DNA of 25,511 nt from contig JBNGIQ010007066.1 in NCBI GenBank assembly GCA_049999765.1, forward strand, positions 1-25,511, read 5' to 3'. Position numbers and translations under genes: made by a program. The notes beneath the pieces are model-generated. The model was not told where the DNA came from, did not search any database, and saw only the letters and a program-made list of their open reading frames with translations. The DNA comes from Phaeoceros laevis (lineage: Eukaryota > Anthocerotophyta > Anthocerotopsida > Notothyladales). Below are positions 18,662-25,511 of this stretch, piece after piece; position 1 is the stretch's first letter, and every line of letters starts with the position of its first letter.

Positions 18662-19336
18662 TGAAAATGCTCACTGCAAGACTGCGGTTCCTGCTCAACT
18701 TTCTGGCTAGGGAAAAGCAAGGCAGAAATGCCAACACCTGGTTAGAACCCTCGGTCAGTGAGGATAAAAGTAGGAAAAGGCCAAACGACACATCTGAGTA
18801 GATGCTTGAAGAGAACAGAGTATGACCAAGGATCGCACTGTTCACGTCAGGACACGGGGCAAAGGGTCACTTCCGGTCACCACTAGGCAACAGAGCTACA
18901 GCAAAAGGGACGTCAGGACTTGCAAAGGAAGTAAATCTCAAGTGCAGATCAGTGACGACGGAGTTGCATCCACTCCTAGCCTGGTGAAGTCCTCGAGGAC
19001 TCGGGCAGCGGTTAGGTGACGTCAGCAGGCTCGCATTGGCCTCCAATAAGCTCTTCTGAACTCTTGCTCAGACACAAGGGGCAAGCACTTCACCACGAAA
19101 TCTCGGTCCACGCCGTAAAACACCGCCCAAGAAAAACAGGGGGAGGCCTCCATATAAGTAGCGGGGAGCCTCCCAAAACCCTAGTCGTAGCTCAATAATG
19201 CAGATCCTAGCAACGATGCTACCAAAATTGTGTGCGCTAATATCTATCCTAACTCTCCCGCCATCTCACTCATGCCGCTTTCCAGATAGTTCTCCCGCTG
19301 CGCACTATTTTGCGTTTTCCGAAAAAAGTTTTGACA
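18662..19336 (-). repeat. 5' LTR (right), 675 bp
   Basis: This is the upstream LTR in the sense of the element. Its first 67 nt (19336-19270) are also read as the new 3' coding end of RLP gene 2. It would supply that gene's 3' processing signals as well as the element's own promoter. Confidence 0.95.
18844..19184 (+). promoter_or_regulatory. Promoter-like array in the right LTR, pointing into RLP gene 2
   Basis: This is the same set as in the left LTR: ACGTCAG at 18844, 18910 and 19019, CATATAAG at 19151-19158, AAACCCTAG at 19176-19184. If active on plus it would start RNA antisense to RLP gene 2. Confidence 0.4.
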
Positions 19337-21909
19337 GGCTCCTTCTTATAGAATTTCATTTTTAGCAGGATAAAGTCTAGCAGGGATGTTGTTAATGCAT
19401 ATGCGCCAAATCCCAAATATCTTAGCACAAAGCCTATAAAAAGAGCACTTAATGATATCCAACTTTGTTCCTCTTCACTAGAAGCTCCACCTCCTCCACC
19501 GTCACCAGGATGATGAGTATCAGGTGGTGGGCCACATGATACAACGTTAAGAGGAAGTCCACAAAGTCCTGGTTTCCAGGTAGGTAAGATGAATTCCTGA
19601 AACCAACCAATTGTGTGCCTTGTGGATGAATTCCTGAAACCAACCAATTGTGTGCCTTGTGGGATAGGTCCAGAAAGGTTGTTGTATGAGACGTCAAACA
19701 CCGCCAGAGTTCTTACGCCCACCAGACTGAAGGGTATGGAACCCGATAAGTTGTTGTGGGACAAGTCGATTGCCTCCACCAATCTCAAATGTCCGAAACT
19801 CTCTGGTATTGAGCCCTCGAGGTGATTATGAGAAAGGTTCAAGGACCTCAGAATCGTGAGATCGCCAATGGATTCTGGTATGTGACCTGTCAAGTCGTTT
19901 GAGGACAAATCTAACCATGTCATGGACCTGAATATGTAGGTGTAAATTACCCCAAATCCTTTAGGTCCAACGAGTATCTCCACTTCCTCGTACATCGTAT
20001 CCGCAGCGTTGTTGGCAAGTGTTACATTCCGAAAGGAGGGGAGACCTGATAGCTCGGCCGGGATATTGCCATAAAACAGGTTGTGAGAGAGAGAGAGTGC
20101 TTGAAGACTAGACATATTCCCCAACCAGGCGGGAATGCTCCCACTAGGGTAATTGTACGACAAAGCAAGGACACGCAAGGCTGAGAGATGTTGGAGCTCG
20201 TCTGGAATCCTCCCACGGAGACGGTTGTTCTGAACATCCAGGAGAGCAAGGCTGCGAGAGTTGCTCAACATGGGCGGTAGCTCACCATCTAACATATTTC
20301 CCTGCATTAATAAGGCCTTCAGCTCCAAGCAGCTGCCAATGGAGGAAGGAATTGAACCTGTGAACATGTTCATGCTGGCATCAAAACGAGCTAGCCTTGA
20401 CATGTTTCCGAAGATGTCAGGGATGGTTCCCGTCATACGATTGTGTCCAATGCTCAGGTATTCCAGGTTATGAAGCCCTTGGATGCTGGCTGGAAGACCG
20501 CCACTGATCTTGTTCCTGCTGGCAATGAACTGTCTGAACGAGGTCGAGTTCCCCATGGCAGCGGGGAGAGGGTCTGTGAAATTGTTGCCCTGGATTGCAA
20601 TCACTTCCAGGTATTGGAGCCCGAAAATCGAGCTGGGAAGCGCTCCTGCCATGAAAGTATTACCATTGAAGTCCAGCCACTGGAGGTTGGTGCAGTTCCC
20701 AAGCTCTGTGGGTATGTTCCCAGACATTGAGCTGCCGGGGCCGCCGTACCATTGAATACGTATCAACTTTTTCAAATTGCCAATGGATGCGGGGACCTGG
20801 CCGGTCAGATTGTTGGCACCCACACCCAGCAGTAGCAAGCTGGAGCAATTCCCTATAGATGCAGGAAGACTTCCAGTCAGTTGGTTGAAGAACACACCAA
20901 GGTCCTGTAGCTGTTGAAGTTGGCCTAGCTCGGACGGGATGGGCCCTGATAGACCGTTGTGACTCAACCACAGACTCACCAGCCCCGTGCAATTTCCAAG
21001 CTCTTTTGGAATGCTGCCTGAGAATTGGTTGTGCTGCAAGATGAGCGTGCGCAACGAAACAAGTGAGCCCAGCCAAGAGGGAATCCGCCCCTGCAGATTG
21101 TTGTTTCCCAACCAAAGTGTCTGCAACAAGGTGAGATTTTGGAGCTCCGCAGGGATGGTGCCATTAATTAAGGTCCTGGAAGAATGATCCCCTTCTGGGT
21201 CTGATGCCGCATTCCCGATACCCAGGTAAACGAGCTTGCTGCATCTCCCTAACTCAGGGGGGATAGTTCCGGACAGATCGTTTTGCAGCAGCCCCAATTC
21301 TTGAAGTTTGCTGAGAGCGCCCAACTCAAGTGGGATATGTCCTGACAGCTTGTTAACGCTGAGATCAAGAAACTGCAACTGGGCACAACGCCCCAAATCA
21401 CTTGGTATACTGCCAGTAAGAGCGTTATCGGAGAGGTTCAAAACGGACAAGAAGGGCAAGCCGCCCAGCACACCAGGGAGGATGACTCCGCCCATGCGGT
21501 AGCCACTCAGGACCAAGGAGCTCACTTGGTGCTGGGAATTGCGCTCCACTCCCCGCCATGAGCAGGGGGCTCCCACCTTTGTCTCCTCCCAGTCACCAAG
21601 AACGTCGAGAGGGTCTACTGTAATACCAGATTTGAGTGCCAGCAGAATCTCAATGTTGGTGGCATTTGAGTGCCGCTGAGCGAGAAATCGTTCCCGCTGC
21701 TGTTGCGTTTGGCCGACAAGCTTCTCGTCGGTACCGGTGGATTGCAGATAGAAGGCAGCAGTGTCCTTGACATGGGTCCAGCCGTGAATATGCTGGCGGT
21801 AGGACACTGGCAGAGATGCCTGAGTGATGTGGCGTGCACCTCCCGCGTCTGTGCTCCAAAGCATGTGCACCAGGAGGTGGAAAAATAGCGCAAAGGTCAC
21901 TAGCTCCAT
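19270..21909 (-). CDS. LRR receptor-like protein (RLP gene 2), 3' end replaced by LTR sequence
   Basis: Paralogue of RLP gene 1. I use ATG 21909 (MELVTFALFF, aligned with gene 1); the frame runs upstream only to a non-ATG codon. It is 879 aa with no intron: signal peptide, LRRNT cap (CSWRGVE, where the second Cys is lost as R), about 25 LRRs, the island (..MYEEVEILVGPKGFGVIYTY..), the last four repeats, an acidic EEE and a membrane helix. Compared with gene 1 it jumps from SSIGSCLEL directly to KALLMQGNM, lacking six repeats and both introns. The helix contains an Arg (FVLRYLGF) where gene 3 has Gly. After KMKFYKKEP the coding enters the LTR (VKTFFGKRKIVRSGR..) and stops at 19270. It may still be translated, but membrane insertion and tail function are doubtful. 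Confidence 0.85.
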   Translation of the reverse strand: MELVTFALFFHLLVHMLWSTDAGGARHITQASLPVSYRQHIHGWTHVKDTAAFYLQSTGTDEKLVGQTQQQRERFLAQRHSNATNIEILLALKSGITVDPLDVLGDWEETKVGAPCSWRGVERNSQHQVSSLVLSGYRMGGVILPGVLGGLPFLSVLNLSDNALTGSIPSDLGRCAQLQFLDLSVNKLSGHIPLELGALSKLQELGLLQNDLSGTIPPELGRCSKLVYLGIGNAASDPEGDHSSRTLINGTIPAELQNLTLLQTLWLGNNNLQGRIPSWLGSLVSLRTLILQHNQFSGSIPKELGNCTGLVSLWLSHNGLSGPIPSELGQLQQLQDLGVFFNQLTGSLPASIGNCSSLLLLGVGANNLTGQVPASIGNLKKLIRIQWYGGPGSSMSGNIPTELGNCTNLQWLDFNGNTFMAGALPSSIFGLQYLEVIAIQGNNFTDPLPAAMGNSTSFRQFIASRNKISGGLPASIQGLHNLEYLSIGHNRMTGTIPDIFGNMSRLARFDASMNMFTGSIPSSIGSCLELKALLMQGNMLDGELPPMLSNSRSLALLDVQNNRLRGRIPDELQHLSALRVLALSYNYPSGSIPAWLGNMSSLQALSLSHNLFYGNIPAELSGLPSFRNVTLANNAADTMYEEVEILVGPKGFGVIYTYIFRSMTWLDLSSNDLTGHIPESIGDLTILRSLNLSHNHLEGSIPESFGHLRLVEAIDLSHNNLSGSIPFSLVGVRTLAVFDVSYNNLSGPIPQGTQLVGFRNSSTRHTIGWFQEFILPTWKPGLCGLPLNVVSCGPPPDTHHPGDGGGGGASSEEEQSWISLSALFIGFVLRYLGFGAYALTTSLLDFILLKMKFYKKEPVKTFFGKRKIVRSGRTIWKAA
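19337..19340. repeat. Target site duplication, right copy
   Basis: GGCT immediately after the right LTR matches 10692-10695. Removing the element and one copy rejoins the RLP coding sequence in alignment with gene 3. Confidence 0.8.
19588..19661. repeat. 37-bp tandem duplication inside RLP gene 2
   Basis: Two exact 37-bp copies, 19588-19624 and 19625-19661, start GATGAATTCCTGAAACCAAC. A 37-bp gain would shift the frame. A nearby 1-nt loss relative to gene 3 (CCAGGACTTTG versus GAAGGACTTTG in minus reading) brings it back, leaving a net gain of 12 codons. Confidence 0.9.
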
Positions 21910-22705
21910 TCTGCCTGCAGGCGTGATCAATATCGATGTTAGTAGTAAGCGCACAACCAGTAGTTCTAGTCCCGTTAAAATTTGGAACCAACAAGCACGT
22001 TATAAAGCATCCTCTTCTTCTAAGAACTTCTAATGGAAGAAGCAGGAAGGAAGGTTGCCAGCATATGAACCTCTTGAAATCGCCTGTCCAAATGAGCAGG
22101 TATACATGAACCTCCGCAATTGCAATGTACATATATCTGCTCCATTAACCTACAAAGGCAACCAACCACCTTCTTGACACGTCACATTGCTACTCGCGGG
22201 TCGTCAATGTCCTTTACGCTTTACGACCTGGGATGCGTGTAGAACCCTGAAACGCAATCTCGAAACGCCCTGTCACAAGTTCACACCCTGCAGCCGGTAA
22301 CCGGTAGCTTATCACCGGCTAGGACGATCGGGAAATCCGTCCTTCCAGAGGTGCTCACTCGTTGTGCACCGGCTGAGCCCAAACCCAGGCCACGCGTCTG
22401 TAGTTGTACCCAGGCCTCGTCCATCCTAATTAAGTCGAGTGAACGAAATTTTACGAGATGCTGACGATTGTTACGTACGTGCTTCCATGAGCAGATGTAG
22501 CCTCACGGTTGCATACGCCTAATGATAAAAAAGGAAATAAATGAGCAGATGTACCAGGCTTTGGTCAATTGGCCGATTGACATCCGGTAGGGTGGTACGT
22601 ACCCTGACGTGTACCCACTTGCATCTTATGAGAGCTCCGACAGTCAGATTGCAATTGGGAATAGCACTTTACATGTAGCTGCCTTGAACAGAGTGATCGT
22701 AGTCT
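21910..22705 (-). promoter_or_regulatory. 5' flank of RLP gene 2, homologous to that of gene 1
   Basis: Ordered landmarks match 4978-5790, including GAACCTCCGCAATTGCAATG (about 22109), CTAATTAAGTCGAGTGAAC (about 22427) and GAGAGCTCCGACAGTCAGAT (about 22630). A TTTATAAC on minus near 22000 lies about 90 bp above the ATG and is a reasonable TATA candidate. An insertion around 22496-22545 duplicates ATGAGCAGATGTA relative to the gene 1 flank. Confidence 0.6.
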
Positions 22706-22800
22706 TCTTCCAGTACATGACACATCATCAGCTAGCGTGGGAGGAAGGAAGAATTAGTCAGCACTTTTGGGCCGCAGCCGCACAGATTGCAACCCGCTTA

Positions 22801-22923
22801 GGAGATGATGACGATTGCTACCCGCCCCCATGACCAGCTGTACCAACCTTCGGTCAACTGGCCAATTGACCATGGCCAAAGGCTACTACATGCACCACTT
22901 GCATCTTATGAGAGCTCCGACAT
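22801..22923. repeat. Third copy of the RLP upstream module
   Basis: GATGATGACGATTGCTAC, then CCATGACCAGCTGTACCAAC, the CAACTGGCCAATTGACC stretch and CACTTGCATCTTATGAGAGC-TCCGACA repeat, in order, the module at about 5580-5705 and 22455-22640. This copy is more diverged and has no gene directly attached. Confidence 0.7.
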
Positions 22924-23198
22924 AGTGTCTTCGCAGCTAAACCTACCAAAAGTACGGAACATTTGGCACTTGTGGCTGGATAGCGTCCCATGGCCATCTT
23001 GGAAAGTGGTAGCAGCATTTACTCGTCCAAGACCAGTGCCGAAGCGTATCGATTTCCAACCCCAGGGTTTCTTATGGCACAAAGGTTAGAGTCTGTTACC
23101 CTCTTACTAGAAACGCGCGCGACAAGTTTCTAACGTATCGTTACCTTTCGTAGTTCTGAATTTTTGATAGACTTACGGTCGAAAAACTTCAAAACAAC
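22924..23198. other. Unassigned spacer
   Basis: No gene recognised. A plus frame ending at 23089 is open but has no family resemblance I can name. Confidence 0.35.
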
Positions 23199-23342
23199 GT
23201 GATACAAGGTGCTGCAGGCTTTCAGTGCAGCAACAAACGTGGACAAAATTGGTCTCACTCCAGCCTTTTGCATTTCCTCAAAGCTTTTCAGAGCCTGTTT
23301 ACTCTGCCCACACTTTGTATGCTGCCATATTCGTGCTGTCCA
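23199..23342 (-). pseudogene. PPR fragment (relic)
   Basis: On minus about 48 codons are open and read WTARIWQHTKCGQSKQALKS, then FEEMQKAGVRPILSTFVAAL, then KACSTLYH. This is a canonical P/L pair of PLS-class PPR repeats (usual form W-AMI--Y---G---EAL-LF--M---G--P---TF---L-AC). No further repeats are readable on either side, so this is an isolated piece like that at 573-653. Confidence 0.75.
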
Positions 23343-23991
23343 GGAAAACTAATCATCATCTTGAGATGGCCTCACATGAACTGCAATAATCAAAATAACT
23401 AGTCCCACTCTCCAAGGTGCTTCCAGCAGATCCGTTGGACGCTGTCTTCCTATGTAGGGCGTCTTTCACTTATGGTAGGGTATCTCGGCTATTTATCCAC
23501 ATTGCCTTCTTGGTACGCTTGTGCTTAAATCCGGAGAGTTGAGATGAAGCTGAAGATTGAAGAGTTCCAATATAATCAGCCACAATAGCTGGACAAATTC
23601 AGTACATGAAAGTGAATCACAGCATAACCCTTACCTTGTCGTTTGTGTTATCCCACCATTCCAACGGGTTTGTAAATCACTCCTGCCATAATCGCTCCAT
23701 ACTTGGGTAGTTCCTGTCTGCGCCACACCTGGCAACACAGCTTGAAGGGTAGCCTTGGTCAAAATCGAGAATGTTCCTCTGCAACAAGAATTAGTAGCTT
23801 CCAAGAGTAGTGAAGCTCACACCTCCTGGTTTCTGACCTACGCAGTGCTAGCAATATCACACGTACCTCCTGTGGGAATTCACGTAGCCTAAACCGCCGT
23901 TGTGGATGGCCAGCTTGATTGCTAGCGTCCGTGCACCGAGGTAGTGGATTGTTCGCTGGTGCGAGGTTGCCAATGGCCTTGAGCAAGGGCC
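23343..23991. other. Unassigned spacer
   Basis: No convincing gene. A minus frame at 23759-24184 overlaps the F-box fragment in another phase and has no recognisable domain. Confidence 0.35.
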
Positions 23992-24366
23992 TCACCGGGC
24001 GGGGATGGCTGAGGCGTGGCTGACAAACTTGGAGACGTGGGAGGTGGACCCTAAATTCATACCCGAGGTCCTCTCTCGATAGTTGACGTTGCACATGGCT
24101 ATGAAGCCGCCAGAGGACCAAGCAATCAGCGCACCTCGCTCCCTGAACGACAGACAATTCATCAGCTGCCTCCAGCGCTTGCACACGCTACACAACCGGG
24201 CCTGGCTGACAGCGGGAAGGAACGAGAGAATTCTTTCCATCATCTCTGCCGGCAACTGCCCCCAATCTCTGTCTATCTCCCTATCAACAGTCGGAATTTT
24301 CCTCCCGTAGCTTGCTCCATCGGCCTTATGTAGCTTAGGAAAGGTCACGTTTCCAGATTCTGACAC
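23992..24366 (-). pseudogene. F-box protein fragment, 5' truncated
   Basis: The minus frame reads DWGQLPAEMMERILSFLPAV-SQARLCSVCKRWRQLM, a clear F-box, the motif that docks substrate receptors onto SKP1 in SCF ubiquitin ligases. The frame has no ATG before the domain: the first is inside it (MMERIL), and an in-frame TGA lies about 30 nt above. After the F-box it stops within about 60 codons (ending ASAIPAR), far short of the 300-400 residues usual for plant F-box proteins with a substrate-binding part. The 5' limit coincides with the end of RLP-flank homology at 24383. It could instead be an internal exon; I favour a truncated relic. Confidence 0.65.
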
Positions 24367-24382
24367 GTCTGTGTGCCCCGTA

Positions 24383-24500
24383 CAGAAAAACTGTTGTCAT
24401 GATCCTAAAGATGTGCTCGGAAAACGAAACCACCACGCATGATGTGGAGATGGAGAAGGTTTAAAATTCTGGAATCCCTCTGGTGTGTTAGCTACCCTGG
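24383..24500. repeat. RLP 3' flank block, copy B
   Basis: Homologous to 10160-10275, lying downstream (minus sense) of RLP gene 3. In gene 3 it sits only about 75 bp past the stop. In the gene 2 copy the gap is about 370 bp and includes the 24-bp tandem array. Confidence 0.75.
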
Positions 24501-24574
24501 AGAAGAGGTTAGAGTTACCGTGCTGATGTGTGTGAGGGACATGTACACTATAGAAACGGCACAAAAATTATAGC

Positions 24575-25511
24575 TTACGGAGGAGAAACATACATCCCGT
24601 ACCTGATCCTATAATGTGGAGGCGCCTTATAGAATTTAATTTTAAGCAAGATCAAGTCTACCAGGGATGTTGATGTTAGTGCATATGTGCCAAATCCCAA
24701 AAATCCTAGCACAAAGCCTACAACAAGTGCATTTAATGATATCCAACTTTGTTCCTCTTCACCTTCCCCACCGCCACCAGGATGATGAGTGTCAGGTGGA
24801 GGACCACATGCAGCAAGAGGTAATCCACAAAGTCCTTCGTTTCCTGGTCGGTAAGATGAAGTATTGAAACCAACCAATTGTGAGCCTTGTGGAATAGGCC
24901 CAGAGAGGTTATTGTATGATACGTCAAACACCGCCAGAGATGTTACGCCCCTCAGACCGGAGGGTATGGAACCTGATAAGTTGTTGTTGGACAAGTCGAT
25001 TGCCTCCACCCATCTCAAATTTGCGAAACTCTCTGGTATTGAGCCCTCGAGGTGATTATGAGAAAGGTTCAAGGACCTCAGAATCGTGAGATCGCCAATG
25101 GATTCTGGTATATGACCTGTCAAGTTGTTTGAGGACAAATGTAACCATGTTCTGGACTTCAATATGTAGGTGTAAGTTACCCCAAATCCTTTAGGTCCAT
25201 CGAGTATCTCCACTTCCTCATACATAGTATCCGCAGCGTTGTTGGCAAGTGTTACATTCCGAAAGAAGGGGAGACCTGATAGCTCGGCCGGGATATTGCC
25301 ATAAAACAGGTTGTGTGAGAGAGAGAGTGCTTGGAGACTAGGCATTTTCCCCAACCAGGTAGGAATGCTCCCACTGAGGTCATTGTACGACAAAACAAGG
25401 ACACGCAAGGCTGAAAGATGTTGGAGCTCGTCTGGAATCCTCCCACAGAGACTGTTGTTCTGAACATCCAGGAGAGCAAGGCTGCGACAGTTGCTCAACA
25501 TGGCCGGTAGC
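24575..25511 (-). CDS. LRR receptor-like protein (RLP gene 3), 3' part, runs off the window
   Basis: Coding continues past the right edge: codons above 25501 read LPA in frame, so the ATG there is internal. The visible 311 codons hold three LRRs, the island segment (NAADTMYEEVEILDGPKGFG..TYIL), the last four repeats, a GLCGLPLAACGPPPDTHHPG Cys-rich cap, an acidic EEE, a membrane helix (NALVVGFVLGFLGFGTYALT) and a cytosolic tail ending HYRIRYGMYVSPP. It is very close to RLP gene 2 and keeps the intact 3' end that gene 2 has lost. No stop or shift is seen. It is probably a working RLP, with signal peptide and most repeats outside the window. Confidence 0.9.
   Translation of the reverse strand, partial: LPAMLSNCRSLALLDVQNNSLCGRIPDELQHLSALRVLVLSYNDLSGSIPTWLGKMPSLQALSLSHNLFYGNIPAELSGLPFFRNVTLANNAADTMYEEVEILDGPKGFGVTYTYILKSRTWLHLSSNNLTGHIPESIGDLTILRSLNLSHNHLEGSIPESFANLRWVEAIDLSNNNLSGSIPSGLRGVTSLAVFDVSYNNLSGPIPQGSQLVGFNTSSYRPGNEGLCGLPLAACGPPPDTHHPGGGGEGEEEQSWISLNALVVGFVLGFLGFGTYALTSTSLVDLILLKIKFYKAPPHYRIRYGMYVSPP

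Larger units (their letters stand above)
10696..19336 (-). mobile_element. Complete Ty3/gypsy LTR retrotransposon, Tat-type, 8,641 bp
   Basis: Two 675-bp LTRs enclose gag-protease and pol on the minus strand. The order is gag, PR, RT, RNase H, a second archaeal-type RNase H, then integrase, which is the Ty3/gypsy order; the second RNase H marks the Tat lineage. The primer-binding site follows the right LTR on minus, so the right LTR is the 5' one. An unrecognised open frame lies between pol and the 3' LTR. The element sits in the 3' end of RLP gene 2, in the same orientation, flanked by a GGCT duplication. A frame change and a TAA interrupt the PR-RT junction in this copy. Confidence 0.95.

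Noticed and set aside
19270-21909. RLP gene 2 as an intronless retrocopy of gene 1
   Set aside because: About 800 bp of its 5' flank is homologous to that of gene 1 and no poly-A trace is seen. Both intron sites fall inside the missing six-repeat segment, so a DNA-level duplication with internal loss explains it.
23759-24184. 141-codon minus ORF overlapping the F-box fragment
   Set aside because: It is out of phase with the clear F-box frame and has no domain of its own.

Overview
This is nuclear DNA from a land plant. The evidence is leucine-rich-repeat receptor-like protein (RLP) genes with GT/AG introns of 91 and 146 bp, decayed PLS-type PPR genes, an F-box fragment, a plant Ty3/gypsy element with a Tat-type archaeal RNase H, and a LINE remnant. 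The short introns and the style of the PPR and RLP sequences suggest a seed-free plant such as a lycophyte or fern. That placement is inference.

Layout. Positions 1-1740 are mostly repeats and a scrap of PPR. RLP gene 1 (1741-4977, minus) is intact: three exons and 999 codons before the stop. Its 5' flank (about 4978-5790) is duplicated in front of RLP gene 2. Positions 5790-7088 hold small repeats and palindromes. A decayed non-LTR reverse transcriptase (7089-8472, minus) abuts a PPR pseudogene (8506-9870, plus). Positions 9870-10695 hold a short tandem array and the displaced 3' end of RLP gene 2. An 8,641-bp Ty3/gypsy element (10696-19336, coding on minus) follows. RLP gene 2 (19270-21909, minus) ends inside the right LTR. 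Further right lie its duplicated 5' flank, another PPR scrap, a 5'-truncated F-box fragment, and the 3' part of RLP gene 3 (24575 to the window edge, minus).

How the parts relate. Three RLP paralogues on one strand form a tandem resistance-type cluster. The retroelement landed in the last codons of gene 2 with a GGCT target duplication. It replaced the tail with about 21 LTR-encoded residues and moved the original 3' end 8.6 kb away. Its two LTRs differ at one position in 675, so the event is recent. Gene 2 also lacks six LRR units and both introns relative to gene 1. It carries a 37-bp duplication whose frameshift is cancelled by a 1-nt loss.

The most unusual signal is in the retroelement. 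After the pol stop (TGA followed by CGG, a context known from viral readthrough) the same frame stays open for another 340 codons, encoding an unrecognised protein. The element also has a small frame break and one in-frame TAA between protease and reverse transcriptase.
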